Assembly (NCBI GenBank): GCA_027306755.1
Contig: DAHUZE010000039.1
Span: 1 to 53,207, forward strand
From: Acidimicrobiaceae bacterium
GTDB taxonomy: Bacteria > Actinomycetota > Acidimicrobiia > Acidimicrobiales > RAAP-2
Direction: 5' to 3'
DNA length: 53,207 bases
Shown here: one piece after another, positions 24,818 to 36,171 of the stretch
Layout of the letters: every line of letters starts with the position of its first letter
How positions within the stretch are numbered: the stretch's first letter is position 1
Program-made: the position numbers and the translations under genes
Notes under the pieces: generated by a model
The model's input: only the letters and a program-made list of their open reading frames with translations
The model's database searches: none
Told to the model about the DNA's origin: nothing

Positions 24818-24873
24818 TTCCCTCTTGTGCGGCGAGACTCGTGCATGCATTCGTCCCGGAGGGGGTGGTCCGA

Positions 24874-25434
24874 GTGACCGGTGTGATGACGGCGCTCCTG
24901 ACGGCCGTGGCAGCCAAGGCGAAGCCGTCCAGCAGTAGCGCGACCTTCATCATCTTCTTGGTGCTGATCGCCCTGGTCGGATACTTCCTGCTGATCCGCC
25001 CGCAGAAGCAGAAGCAGCGGCGGCAGCGCGAGCAGCAATCGAACATCGGAGTGGGGGACGAGGTCCTGACCGTCGGCGGGATCGTCGGCCGGGTCATCGC
25101 CCTGGACGGCGAGCACGTCACCATCCTGAGCGGTGACGACACGGTCGGGTTCCCGGCGGTGGGCAACGAGCCGACCAGGCTGGTTCTCGTGCGCAACGCC
25201 ATCGCCCGCAGGATCGAGCCCAAGCTGCCGATGGTCGACGACGGGACCGATTCGGACACCGAGGCCGAGGGTTCGGCCACCGGTGGGCCTGAGACGGGTG
25301 GGCCCGAGACAGGCACCTCCGCCAGTGGGGCGGACGGGGCGGCCATGAACGGCCACGGCGCCACGCGCGCCGGATCCGACGACGACACCTCCCCGGAGGA
25401 GGCGAGCACCGAGAGCGAGGGATCGAGCTCGTGA
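24874..25434 (+). CDS. yajC: Preprotein translocase accessory subunit YajC
   Basis: YajC associates with SecDF at the membrane. The 186-residue protein has one helix (ATFIIFLVLIALVGYFLLI) followed by RPQKQKQRRQ and the conserved GDEVLTVGGIVGRVIALDGE domain. It then carries an acidic, Gly/Ser/Thr-rich tail of about 80 residues not found in short YajC proteins. GTG 24874 follows GGAGGGGG with eight bases spacing. The open frame continues upstream to 24841, but that part lacks support. The stop overlaps the secD GTG. Confidence 0.9.
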   Translation: MTGVMTALLTAVAAKAKPSSSSATFIIFLVLIALVGYFLLIRPQKQKQRRQREQQSNIGVGDEVLTVGGIVGRVIALDGEHVTILSGDDTVGFPAVGNEPTRLVLVRNAIARRIEPKLPMVDDGTDSDTEAEGSATGGPETGGPETGTSASGADGAAMNGHGATRAGSDDDTSPEEASTESEGSSS

Positions 25435-27002
25435 GCCCCCCGTCGTCGCGCGCTCGGGCACGACGGCAGCGGTCGCTGGTGATCAGCTTCATCGTCGTGG
25501 TGGTGGTCTCCTTGGGCTCGCTCGCCGCCACCTTGGCCGTCCGCTGGTCGCCGAGCCTCGGTCTGGACCTGGCCGGCGGGCTGTCGGTGGTCTACAAGCC
25601 GGCGCACAAGATCTCCCAGAGCGACCTCAACCAGACCGTGAGCATCATCACCAACCGGGTCGACGGGCTCGGGGTCTCCGGAGCCACCGTCGGGACCCAG
25701 GGCGGGGACATCCTGGTCCAGGTGCCCGGGGTGAAGACGGGGCGCCAGATCCTCCGGACGATCGGGGAGACGGCCCAGCTGTACTTCCGTCCTGCTCTCT
25801 GCGGGGCGCCCGCCTACAGCGGGAAATCACCCCGGAGCGCCAAGGCCCCGACGTCCGCCTTGCCCCCGTGCTCGGCGGCCAGCGCCCTGACGAAGACAGC
25901 GATCGGCGTCACGTCCACCGGGTCGGGCACATCGACATACACCTCGCGCCTCTCGTCGATCCCTCCCGATGCGGCGCTGGCCAGGTACCCGAGCACCAAG
26001 GCGACAAAGGACACCAAGTCCGCGACCGTCCTGCTCCCGGTGGTCAACTCGGGCGCCGGGCAGTACGCCCGGTACCTCCTCGGCCCGGCCACGGTGACAG
26101 GCCACGCCATCGCCTCGGCCGTGGCCCAGCAGACACAGCTCGGCAAGTGGGTCGTCAGCTACAGCCTCACGGCGTCGGGCACACCGAAGTGGGAGGCGCT
26201 GGCCCAGAAGTCCTTCCACCAGATCGTGGCCATCGAGCTCGACGGCAAGATCTACTCGGCCCCGCTCATCCAGCCGTCCCAGGCCGCCTTCTCCTCGTTC
26301 CAGGGCAAGGGCGAGATCTCCGGAAACCTGACGCAAACACAGGCCAAGACCCTGGCCGTCGCCATGCAGTACGGCTCGCTCCCCGTCCGCCTGAACCTGC
26401 AGACGAGCGAGGTCGTGTCCCCGACGCTGGGCCATTCCGCGCTGGTGGCGGGCCTCGGAGCCGGCCTGGCCGGGCTCCTGCTCGTGCTGATCTACACCAT
26501 CGCCTACTACCGGCTCCTTGGCGTCGTGGTGTTCAGCGGGCTGGCGCTCACCGGTGCGTTGCTGTGGGCGATCATCTCTGCGCTGGGCCACACCTCGCTC
26601 GCGCCCAGCTTCTCGCTGGCCGGCGTGACCGGGATCATCGTCTCGATCGGCATCACGGTGGACTCGTACATCGTCTATTTCGAGCGATTGAAGGACGAGA
26701 CGCGTTCGGGCAGGACGGTACGTACCAGCGTGGACCGGGGCTTCCACAGCGCCTGGCGGACGGTGCTCGCCGCCGACACCGTGTCGCTGGCCGCCGCCGT
26801 CGTCCTCTTCTTTGTGGCCATCGGCACAGTGAAGGGCTTCGCCTTCTTCCTCGGGCTGTCCACCCTGATGGACATCTTCATGACCTATTTCTTCACCCGG
26901 CCGCTGGTCATCTTCCTCGGTCGCAACGACCGGCTGGTGGGGGCGGGACGGATGGGCATCTCCCGGGGCCTGGCGGTCCGTACCGAACCTGAGGCGGCGT
27001 GA
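25431..27002 (+). CDS. secD: Protein translocase subunit SecD
   Basis: SecD helps pull exported proteins out of the Sec channel using the proton gradient. The 523-residue protein has an N-terminal helix (SLVISFIVVVVVSLGSLAA), the LGLDLAGGLSVVYK motif, a large extracytoplasmic domain (TNRVDGLGVSGATV and GDILVQVPG), and a C-terminal five-helix block (GVTGIIVSIGITVDSYIVYFE). The last contains the proton-relay aspartate in VDSYIVYFERLKDE. GTGA overlaps join it to yajC and secF. Confidence 0.94.
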   Translation: MSPPSSRARARRQRSLVISFIVVVVVSLGSLAATLAVRWSPSLGLDLAGGLSVVYKPAHKISQSDLNQTVSIITNRVDGLGVSGATVGTQGGDILVQVPGVKTGRQILRTIGETAQLYFRPALCGAPAYSGKSPRSAKAPTSALPPCSAASALTKTAIGVTSTGSGTSTYTSRLSSIPPDAALARYPSTKATKDTKSATVLLPVVNSGAGQYARYLLGPATVTGHAIASAVAQQTQLGKWVVSYSLTASGTPKWEALAQKSFHQIVAIELDGKIYSAPLIQPSQAAFSSFQGKGEISGNLTQTQAKTLAVAMQYGSLPVRLNLQTSEVVSPTLGHSALVAGLGAGLAGLLLVLIYTIAYYRLLGVVVFSGLALTGALLWAIISALGHTSLAPSFSLAGVTGIIVSIGITVDSYIVYFERLKDETRSGRTVRTSVDRGFHSAWRTVLAADTVSLAAAVVLFFVAIGTVKGFAFFLGLSTLMDIFMTYFFTRPLVIFLGRNDRLVGAGRMGISRGLAVRTEPEAA

Positions 27003-28465
27003 GCGACGAGGGCGGCCGGGTGGACGGGACCGGCGAAGAGGACCTCGACCTCGGCGACGAGATGGTCGACGAGGAGCTGGAGCGCCTGTCCGCGCGGGAC
27101 CGGGCCCCCGGCGTGGGCAACGAGCCGCCCAAGCGCCCGGGGGCGTTCCGGCGCCTGTACCGGGGTGAGACGTCGTTCGACTTCGTCGGCCGGCGCAAGC
27201 TGTGGCTGATCGTCTCGGCGCTGATCATCGCTGCCGGCGTCATCTCACTGGGGGTGCGCGGCCTGAACCTGGGCATCACATTCAGGGGCGGCGAGGCCTG
27301 GACCGTGAAAGCTCCCGGGGTGACCCAGGCCAGGGCGGTGAGCGCCGTCACCGCCGCCGGACTGAACCAGCCCACGGTGGAGCTGCTCGGGACCGGCGGG
27401 TCACAGGAAGTTCGGGTGACGGCCGACCTCAACAGCCTGAGCGGCGCGGCACGGCGGGCGGAGACAACACGGGTCGTTCACGCCCTGAGCCGCATGGCCA
27501 AGGTGACAGCCAACCAGGTGTCCGTCACAACCGTCGGGCCCACCTGGGGCGGCCAGGTCACCCAGCGGGCCGTCGTCGCCCTGATCCTCTTCCTGGTCCT
27601 GGTGGCCGTCTACATCAGCATCCGGTTCGAGCCGAAGATGGCGGTGGCGGCGTTCGTGGCGCTGCTCCACGATCTCCTGATCACCGCAGGGGTGTACTCG
27701 CTGGCCGGGTTCCAGGTGACGCCGGACACGGTGATCGCCGTGCTGACGATCCTCGGGTACTCGCTCTACGACACCGTCGTCGTGTTCGACCGGGTGCGGG
27801 ACAACACCAAGGGCCTCGGGTCCACGGGCCGGATGACGTACTCCGAGATGGTGAACCTCTCGATGAACCAGACGTTGGCCCGCTCGATCAACACCTCGCT
27901 GGTGGCCATCCTGCCGGTGCTCTCGGTGCTCGTCATCGGAGCCGAGCTGTTAGGGGCCACCACGCTGCTCACCTACGGGCTGGCCCTCTTCGTGGGCCTG
28001 ATGTCGGGCGCCTACTCGTCGATCTTCATCGCCTCGCCCATCCTGGCGGGCATGAAGGAGCGCGAGCCGCGCTACACGGCCATCCGCCAGCGGATCGAGT
28101 CCAAGGGAGAGCGACTCGGCTTGCTGACGCCCACCGCGGCGGCCGCCCTGGCCGGAGGCAGCGGGGGCGGAGCGGGCGGTGCGGGCGCCCGGGGCAACCG
28201 CCCGGGGGGCAAGGGAGGAACCCTCCGGCCCGGCCAGGCCCGATCGGCGGCCCAGCGGAGCATGCAGCGCCCGGCGGCGCCCGGCGGCGCCCGCCCCTCG
28301 GCCACGGCCACGCTCGAGCACGGCCCCGACGCGCCGGGGACGGAGGGGGGTGAGGCGGCAGCCAGGACGGTCTCCCCCGCCGGCGCCGGTCCCGCCCGCC
28401 CGTGCCCCGCCCGCCGGCCGCCGCAGCGATCGCGCAAGGGGGGCAAGGGCAAACGCCGCCGCTGA
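26999..28465 (+). CDS. secF: Protein translocase subunit SecF
   Basis: SecF is the partner of SecD. It has a first helix (LWLIVSALIIAAGVISLG), the GITFRGGEAW motif (usually GIDFRGG, so Thr replaces Asp) and a five-helix block with VIAVLTILGYSLYDTVVVFD. At 488 residues it is long: about 60 acidic residues precede helix 1, and about 120 Gly/Pro/Ala/Arg-rich residues follow the last helix, ending in a cluster of lysines and arginines. The tail may contact ribosomes or membranes, but that is inference. Confidence 0.93.
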   Translation: MSDEGGRVDGTGEEDLDLGDEMVDEELERLSARDRAPGVGNEPPKRPGAFRRLYRGETSFDFVGRRKLWLIVSALIIAAGVISLGVRGLNLGITFRGGEAWTVKAPGVTQARAVSAVTAAGLNQPTVELLGTGGSQEVRVTADLNSLSGAARRAETTRVVHALSRMAKVTANQVSVTTVGPTWGGQVTQRAVVALILFLVLVAVYISIRFEPKMAVAAFVALLHDLLITAGVYSLAGFQVTPDTVIAVLTILGYSLYDTVVVFDRVRDNTKGLGSTGRMTYSEMVNLSMNQTLARSINTSLVAILPVLSVLVIGAELLGATTLLTYGLALFVGLMSGAYSSIFIASPILAGMKEREPRYTAIRQRIESKGERLGLLTPTAAAALAGGSGGGAGGAGARGNRPGGKGGTLRPGQARSAAQRSMQRPAAPGGARPSATATLEHGPDAPGTEGGEAAARTVSPAGAGPARPCPARRPPQRSRKGGKGKRRR

Positions 28466-28477
28466 TCCGTCACCGAC

Positions 28478-28483
28478 TAGCGT
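28478..28483 (+). promoter_or_regulatory. relA -10 box, leaderless arrangement
   Basis: TAGCGT lies six bases before ATG 28490. The relA transcription start would then coincide with the start codon. Confidence 0.55.
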
Positions 28484-28489
28484 GATGGA

Positions 28490-30718
<2,229 letters not shown>

Positions 30719-30720
30719 CG

Positions 30721-32040
30721 GTGGGGTCGGAGTCCGAGGAGCGGGGGGCGGCGCGCGCCCCCACCGGGACCAGAGACGTCCTGTGGCCGGAGTCCTGGCA
30801 GTTCGAGTCGTCGGCGGCGAGGTTCGCCGCGCTCGTCCAGGGGTCGGGATACGGGCTCCTGCAGAGCCCCACGTTCGAGTACTCGTCGGTGTTCCGCAAG
30901 GGAATCGGCGAGGAGAACGACGTGGTCGGGCGGGAGATGTACGAGTTCGCCGACCGGGACGGCAAGCTGCTCGCGCTCCGGCCCGAGGGGACGGCCTCCG
31001 TGGTCCGCGCCTACCTCCAGCACCGTCCCACGCTGCCGTGGAAGGCGTGGTACGCGACGCCTCTGTTCCGCCACGAGCGGCCCCAGGCGGCCCGCTACCG
31101 CCAGCACCACCAGCTCGGCATCGAGGCGCTGGGCGTGGCCGATGCGGACATGGACGTGGAGGTCGTCTGGGTGGCCGACACCTTCCTGCGGGAGATGGGG
31201 CTCGCCGATTTCTCGCTCCACATCGGGTCCATGGGCGACGGGACGTGCCGCCCGGGATACGTGGCCGAGCTCGCGGCCCACCTCTCGGCCCACCGGGACG
31301 AGCTGTGCGACGACCACCGCCTGCGCCTCGACACGAACCCGATGCGCGTCCTTGACTGCAAGCGGCCGGAGTGCCGGGGCGTGACGGCCGGGGCGCCGCG
31401 GCTGCTCGACCACCTGTGCGAGGCCTGCGCCGCCCACTTCGATCGGGTGCGTGCCGGCCTGGACGCGCTGGGCATCGGCTACGAGCTCTACGACCGGCTG
31501 GTGCGGGGCTTCGACTACTACACCCGGACCACGTTCGAGTTCGCCTCGGGAGCCATCGACGCGGCGCAGAACGCGCTGGGCGGCGGGGGCCGCTACGACG
31601 GGCTGGTCGAGATGCTGGGCGGTGAGCCCACGCCAGGTGTCGGCTTCGGCATCGGGCTCGAGCGCGTGCTCATCGCATGCGGGGCCGAGGGCGTGGACCT
31701 GAGTGGGCCGCCCCCGCTCGACGCCTTCGTGGTGGACGTGACCGGCGGCGGCGCGGCGCGTGACCTCACGATCGCCCTCCGGCGGGCCGGCCTCCGGGCC
31801 GACAGGGCGTTCGACGGTCGGTCGATGAAGGCGCAGATGAAGTTGGCCGACCGCTCGGGTGCGCGGGTGGCGCTGATCGTCGGGCCCGAGGAGCTGCGGG
31901 CCGGAACCGTGCTGGTGCGACCCCTGCGCGACGGCGCGGCGCAGCGGCAGGTGGGGACGGCCGACGTGGTGGGCGCGGTCAGCGGGGAAGGCGCGTTCAG
32001 CGGCGAAGGCGCGTCCAGTGGGGAAAGGGAAGGGACATGA
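30721..32040 (+). CDS. hisS: Histidyl-tRNA synthetase
   Basis: A class II synthetase of 439 residues. It shows RPEGTASVVRAYLQH and LFRHERPQAARYRQHHQLG (motif 2), the histidine-specific RLVRGFDYYTRTTFEF, LGGGGRYDGLVEMLGG and motif 3 GVGFGIGLERV, followed by a C-terminal anticodon domain. GTG 30721 is the natural start, 2 bases after relA. The upstream part of this frame is shadow. The last 19 residues are a repeat-derived tail (SGEGAFSGEGASSGE). Its TGA overlaps the aspS ATG. Confidence 0.95.
   Translation: MGSESEERGAARAPTGTRDVLWPESWQFESSAARFAALVQGSGYGLLQSPTFEYSSVFRKGIGEENDVVGREMYEFADRDGKLLALRPEGTASVVRAYLQHRPTLPWKAWYATPLFRHERPQAARYRQHHQLGIEALGVADADMDVEVVWVADTFLREMGLADFSLHIGSMGDGTCRPGYVAELAAHLSAHRDELCDDHRLRLDTNPMRVLDCKRPECRGVTAGAPRLLDHLCEACAAHFDRVRAGLDALGIGYELYDRLVRGFDYYTRTTFEFASGAIDAAQNALGGGGRYDGLVEMLGGEPTPGVGFGIGLERVLIACGAEGVDLSGPPPLDAFVVDVTGGGAARDLTIALRRAGLRADRAFDGRSMKAQMKLADRSGARVALIVGPEELRAGTVLVRPLRDGAAQRQVGTADVVGAVSGEGAFSGEGASSGEREGT
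31972..32025 (+). repeat. Three 18-bp tandem repeats at the 3' end of hisS
   Basis: Units 31972-31989, 31990-32007 and 32008-32025 follow the pattern GGCGCG-G/T-T/C-CAG-C/T-GG-C/G-GAA. They encode hexapeptides of the form G-A-x-S-G-E at the extreme C-terminus of HisRS, directly before aspS. Confidence 0.8.
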
Positions 32041-33785
32041 CGAGCGCGACGTCGATGCGCACGGGGCTGTGCGGCGAGCTGGACGCCACCGATGTGGGAA
32101 ATGAGGTACGGCTGTGCGGCTGGGTCGCCCGGAGGCGTGAGCACGGCGAGCACCTGGCGTTCGTGGACCTGCGCGACCGCAGCGGCATCGTGCAGTGCGT
32201 CGTGGACGGCTCGGTGGACCTGCGCAGCGAGTACGTGGTGGCCGTGCGGGGGACGGTCCGCCGCCGGCCCGCCGGCATGGAGAACCCCGCCCTGGCCACC
32301 GGTCAGCTGGAGGTGGGGGACTGCACGGTCGAGGTGCTGGCCACGGCCGAGCCGCCGCCCTTCCTTGTGGAGGACCGGGCCGACGTGGACGAGGCCGTGC
32401 GCCTCCGCCACCGCTACGTGGACCTGCGCCGCCCGCGGATGCAGGCCAACCTGCGCCTGAGGGCGACGGTGGTGAGTGCCATCCGCCGGGCCATGGACCT
32501 CCAGGGGTTCTGCGAGGTCGAGACCCCGCTGCTGTGGGCGCCGACCCCGGAGGGGGCCCGGGAGTTTGCCGTGCCCAGCCGCCTGCAGAAGGGGTCGTTC
32601 TACGTCCTCCCCCAGAGCCCCCAGATCGCGAAGCAGCTACTGATGGTGGGCGGCTTCGACCGCTACTTCCAGATCGCCAAGTGCCTGCGGGACGAGGACC
32701 TCCGGGCGGACCGCCAGTTCGAGTTCACCCAGCTGGACATGGAGGCGTCGTTCGTCACCCAGGACGACGTCTTGGACTTCGTGTCCGCGGCGGTGCTGGA
32801 CGCGGCGGAGGCCGCCACCGGGGAGCGGCCGCCGGCCATCGAACGCATGACCTGGACCGAGGCGCTCGACCGGTTCGGCACCGACAAGCCCGACCTCCGG
32901 ATCCCCGAGGCCCTGGTGGACCTGGGATCCGTCTTCGAGAAGACCGGCGTGCGGGCATTCGCCGCCCCTACGGTCAAAGGGCTGCGGGTTCCCGGAGGGG
33001 CGTCCACGAGCCGCTCGCGGCTCGACGCGCTGGTCGAGCGGGCGAAGGCGCTGGGAGCCGGCGGCCTCGCCTGGTTCCGGATCGTCGAGCCCGTGGCGGA
33101 CGGTCCGCCCGGGTTGGACTCGCCGCTGGCCCGGGTCCTCTCGGAGGACGAGGCGCGCGGCCTCGTGCAGGCGACCGGGGCCCGTCCCGGCGACCTGGTG
33201 CTCGCAGTGGCCGACGAGCACCGCGCCGCCTGCAGGGTGCTGGGCCAGCTACGGGTGGAGGTGGCGGGCTCGCCGGTAGGCCAGGGCCCGCACCGCTATG
33301 CGTGGGTGGTGGAGTTCCCGATGTTCGAGAGCGTCGGGGCCGACGGCCACCCCGTGGCCGCCCACCACCCCTTCACCATGCCGCACCCCGAGGACCTGGA
33401 CCTGATGACGACGGACCCGCTGGCTGTCCGGTCCCAGGCGTACGATCTGGTGCTGAACGGTTGGGAGCTTGGTTCCGGCAGCGTCCGGATCCACCGGGCC
33501 GACATCCAGGCCGCGGTGTTCGCCGCGCTGGGCATCTCCGACGAGGACGCCGAGTCCCGCTTCGGCTTCCTCATGGGCGCCTTCCGGTACGGCGCGCCGC
33601 CGCACGCCGGGTTCGCCTTCGGCATCGACCGCCTGGCGGCCATCCTCGCGGGTGAGGAGAGCATCCGCGAGGTGATCGCCTTTCCCAAGACCCAGTCCGG
33701 GGGCGACCCGCTGACCGGCGCTCCCAAGCAGCTGGCGGCGGGCTCCCTGGCCGAGCTGGGCTTGCGGACCGTCGCACCGGCGTGA
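32037..33785 (+). CDS. aspS: Aspartyl-tRNA synthetase (possibly non-discriminating, Asp/Asn)
   Basis: This enzyme charges tRNA-Asp. The 582-residue bacterial-type enzyme has an N-terminal OB-fold anticodon domain (VRLCGWVARRREHGEHLAFVD), the class II core (REFAVPSRLQKGSFYVLPQSP, RDEDLRADRQFEFTQLD), a GAD insertion domain and motif 3 AGFAFGIDRLAAILAGE. Whether it also charges tRNA-Asn depends on residues I cannot score reliably and on whether asnS or gatCAB exists elsewhere. The ATG overlaps the hisS stop (ATGA), and the stop overlaps the rarA GTG. Confidence 0.94.
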   Translation: MTSATSMRTGLCGELDATDVGNEVRLCGWVARRREHGEHLAFVDLRDRSGIVQCVVDGSVDLRSEYVVAVRGTVRRRPAGMENPALATGQLEVGDCTVEVLATAEPPPFLVEDRADVDEAVRLRHRYVDLRRPRMQANLRLRATVVSAIRRAMDLQGFCEVETPLLWAPTPEGAREFAVPSRLQKGSFYVLPQSPQIAKQLLMVGGFDRYFQIAKCLRDEDLRADRQFEFTQLDMEASFVTQDDVLDFVSAAVLDAAEAATGERPPAIERMTWTEALDRFGTDKPDLRIPEALVDLGSVFEKTGVRAFAAPTVKGLRVPGGASTSRSRLDALVERAKALGAGGLAWFRIVEPVADGPPGLDSPLARVLSEDEARGLVQATGARPGDLVLAVADEHRAACRVLGQLRVEVAGSPVGQGPHRYAWVVEFPMFESVGADGHPVAAHHPFTMPHPEDLDLMTTDPLAVRSQAYDLVLNGWELGSGSVRIHRADIQAAVFAALGISDEDAESRFGFLMGAFRYGAPPHAGFAFGIDRLAAILAGEESIREVIAFPKTQSGGDPLTGAPKQLAAGSLAELGLRTVAPA

Positions 33786-35113
33786 CCGGGCTGTTCGAGG
33801 CGGCGGCCGAAGAGCGGCTGCGGTCCCGGGCGCCACTCGCCGCCCGCCTGCGACCGAGGTCGTTGGACGAGGTGGTCGGCCAGCGGCACCTCGTCGGGCC
33901 CGGTGCGCCCCTGCGGGTGCTGGTGGAGGCGGACCGGCTGGGCTCGGTCGTGCTGTGGGGTCCGCCCGGGACGGGGAAGACCACGCTGGCCCGGCTGCTC
34001 GCCGACACGACGGCCAAGGAGTTCGTGCCCCTCTCGGCGGTCACGGCCGGGGTCAAGGACGTGCGTGAGGCGATCGAGGGCGCCCGCCGCCGGCTGGGCG
34101 AGCGGGGGACGGGGACGATCCTGTTCCTCGACGAGGTCCACCGCTTCAACAAGGCCCAGCAGGACGTCCTCCTGCCCGCGGTGGAGGACGGGTTGGTGGT
34201 GCTTGTCGGTGCGACCACGGAGAACCCGTTCTTCGAGGTGAACGCCCCGCTCATGAGCCGGTCGACCCTCTGGCGGCTGGAGCCGCTGGACGACGAGGCG
34301 CTCGGGGAGCTGGTGGGACGGGGCCTGCTGGCGGAAGGGGCCCGGGCCGACGACGGCGTGACCGAGGCCGTCGTCGGGGCGGCGGACGGCGACGCCCGCT
34401 CTGCGCTGACCACCCTGGAGGTGGCGATCGCGCTCGCCGCAGCGCGGAGCCCCGGCGCCCAGCCGGTGGTGACGGTGGACGACGTGGTCCGGGCTCGCGC
34501 CGGGCGGCTCTACCACCAGGGAGTGGACGAGCATTACGACCAGGCCAGCGCCTTCATCAAGAGCGTGCGGGGCTCCGACCCGGACGCCGGGCTCTACTGG
34601 ATGGCCCGCATGCTCGAGGCCGGCGAGGACGCCCGGTTCATCGCCCGCCGGCTGGTCGTGCTGGCCAGCGAGGACGTCGGCATGGCCGACCCCATGGGGA
34701 TCGTCGTGGCCGACGCCGCGGCGCGCGCCGTCGAGCTCGGCGGGTTGCCCGAAGCCGCCCTCACCCTTGCCCATGCCGTCGTCTACCTGGCCTCGGCGCC
34801 CAAGTCCAACCGCGTCACGGTCGCCCTCGGGCGGGCCCGCGAGGACGTGCGCAGCGGGACGCGGGGCGAGGTCCCTCCCCATCTCCGGGACAGCCACTAC
34901 CGGGGCGCCGGGCAGCTCGGCCACGGCACCGGGTACCGCTACCCCCACGACGTGCCGGAGGGCTGGGTCGACCAGCAGTACCGGCCTGCGGACCTGGAGG
35001 GCCACGTGTACTACGAGCCGTCCCCGCACGGAGCCGAGGAGAAGGTGGCAGGACGCCTCCGCCGGCGCACGCGGAAAGGGGGCGCGCCGGGGGGCCGCGG
35101 GGGCGCGGTTTAG
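33782..35113 (+). CDS. rarA: Replication-associated recombination protein A (RarA/MgsA AAA ATPase)
   Basis: A 443-residue clamp-loader-like AAA+ ATPase acting at stalled forks. It has LRPRSLDEVVGQRHLVGPG, Walker A GPPGTGKTT, Walker B ILFLDEVHRFNKAQQD, sensor 1 GATTENP and the C-terminal MgsA domain (YDQASAFIKSVRGSDPDAGLYWMARML; ARRLVVLASEDVGMADP). The GTG overlaps the aspS stop. In other actinobacteria it is followed by the DUF948/ruvX/mltG group; here about 9 kb of oxidase genes intervene. Confidence 0.95.
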   Translation: MTGLFEAAAEERLRSRAPLAARLRPRSLDEVVGQRHLVGPGAPLRVLVEADRLGSVVLWGPPGTGKTTLARLLADTTAKEFVPLSAVTAGVKDVREAIEGARRRLGERGTGTILFLDEVHRFNKAQQDVLLPAVEDGLVVLVGATTENPFFEVNAPLMSRSTLWRLEPLDDEALGELVGRGLLAEGARADDGVTEAVVGAADGDARSALTTLEVAIALAAARSPGAQPVVTVDDVVRARAGRLYHQGVDEHYDQASAFIKSVRGSDPDAGLYWMARMLEAGEDARFIARRLVVLASEDVGMADPMGIVVADAAARAVELGGLPEAALTLAHAVVYLASAPKSNRVTVALGRAREDVRSGTRGEVPPHLRDSHYRGAGQLGHGTGYRYPHDVPEGWVDQQYRPADLEGHVYYEPSPHGAEEKVAGRLRRRTRKGGAPGGRGGAV

Positions 35114-35116
35114 GAT
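35111..35116 (+). promoter_or_regulatory. Possible -10 box of the oxidase cluster
   Basis: TAGGAT overlaps the rarA TAG stop and stands nine bases before the ATG of an 11-codon mini-ORF at 35126. The spacing is slightly longer than the leaderless rule seen elsewhere in this window. Confidence 0.35.
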
Positions 35117-35125
35117 CCGACGACG

Positions 35126-35161
35126 ATGAAGGTGGAGGGCGCGGGGGCAGGGCGGTCGTGA
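35126..35161 (+). CDS. Putative 11-residue leader peptide before ctaG
   Basis: ATG 35126 opens MKVEGAGAGRS, whose TGA (35159-35161) overlaps the ctaG GTG as GTGA. It follows a TAGGAT box. Like the mini-ORFs before pdxS and ruvX, it could couple ribosomes into a gene that lacks a strong Shine-Dalgarno sequence. No other evidence of expression. Confidence 0.3.
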   Translation: MKVEGAGAGRS

Positions 35162-36126
35162 GCGTGCTCGGCCACTGGTCGTTCGACCCGTTCCTGGTGC
35201 TGGTGGCGGCGGCCGCGGTCGCCCACGAGGTCGGGCTCACGCGGGTCAACGCCCGCTCGACGCCGTCGCACTCCCGCCGCCGCCGCCGCCGCTCCCTCTT
35301 CTTCTACGGCGGCCTGCTGGTGGTGCTGGTGGCGGTGGACTCGCCCTTGAACTACTGGTCCTACCGGTACTTCTACGTCCACATGATCGAGCACATCCTG
35401 CTCATGTTCTTCGCCCCGATGCTCCTGGTGAAGGGCGCCCCATGGGTTCCCTTCGCCTTTTCCGTGCCGGTGGGTCCGCGCCGGCGGATCGGCCGGGCCA
35501 TCGCCCTGGGCCGGCGCACCGCGCCCCTGCGCCAGGCCTGGCGGTGGCTCAGCGCCCCCTGGACGGCCATCATCGCCTTCAACACCTTGATGGTGCTGTG
35601 GCACGTCCCCGGGCCGTTCGACCTGGCCCAGCGGACATCGCTCGTGTACGTCTGGGTGATGCACGGGAGCTTCGTGGGGGCCGGCCTCCTCTTCTGGCTC
35701 CAGCTCATCCCGTCTCGCCCGTTCCACCGCCGGGCTACGACGACCTGGCAGATGGGGGCCATCATCTCCAGCAACATCGTCATGTTCATCCTGGCCATGG
35801 CGCTCAGCATCTTCACCAGCACTTCGTGGTACAGCGTCTACGACCACGTCCCCGGGGTCACGCTCTCCCCCTTCGCCGACCAGCAGATCGGGGCGGCCAT
35901 CCTGTGGGTCTGCGGGGACTTCTGGGCCCTCCCCTCGCTCAACAGCGTGGTCCGCCGGGCGATCGACGAGGAAGGGAGCCTGTCTCAGGTGCTGGACGCC
36001 ATCCTCGAGCGTCGGCGCGGCCCCGTCACCGCAGTTGCCCCTGCCGCAGCCAACGGCGCTGCTTCGGTGCCAGCTGGGAACTCGGTTCCGTTCGACGCCC
36101 TGCATCAGGAAGGTGACGAGCGCTGA
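35158..36126 (+). CDS. ctaG: Cytochrome c oxidase assembly protein, caa3-type CtaG
   Basis: A 322-residue polytopic membrane protein of the CtaG family needed for assembly, probably copper insertion, of caa3-type oxidases. The family motif YFYVHMIEHILLMFFAPMLLV is present (positions about 73-93), as are the C-terminal PFADQQIGAAILWVCGDFW helix and a cytoplasmic tail rich in Ala and Arg. About seven helices are predicted. GTG 35158 overlaps an upstream mini-ORF. It opens the oxidase cluster, and a degenerate paralogue closes it at 40703. Confidence 0.85.
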   Translation: MSVLGHWSFDPFLVLVAAAAVAHEVGLTRVNARSTPSHSRRRRRRSLFFYGGLLVVLVAVDSPLNYWSYRYFYVHMIEHILLMFFAPMLLVKGAPWVPFAFSVPVGPRRRIGRAIALGRRTAPLRQAWRWLSAPWTAIIAFNTLMVLWHVPGPFDLAQRTSLVYVWVMHGSFVGAGLLFWLQLIPSRPFHRRATTTWQMGAIISSNIVMFILAMALSIFTSTSWYSVYDHVPGVTLSPFADQQIGAAILWVCGDFWALPSLNSVVRRAIDEEGSLSQVLDAILERRRGPVTAVAPAAANGAASVPAGNSVPFDALHQEGDER

Positions 36127-36142
36127 GCGGTCCCGCAGATAG

Positions 36143-36171
36143 TTGACCCGCGCAACCTGAGTGTCTATGGT
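36143..36171 (+). promoter_or_regulatory. Promoter of the cupredoxin-oxidase genes
   Basis: TTGACC (36143-36148) and TATGGT (36166-36171) are spaced by 17 bases, the best sigma70-type promoter in the window. The predicted start near 36178 lies upstream of the GGAGGGAGG ribosome-binding site at 36201-36209. A palindrome CAACCGGTTG (36188-36197) falls in the leader. Confidence 0.65.
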
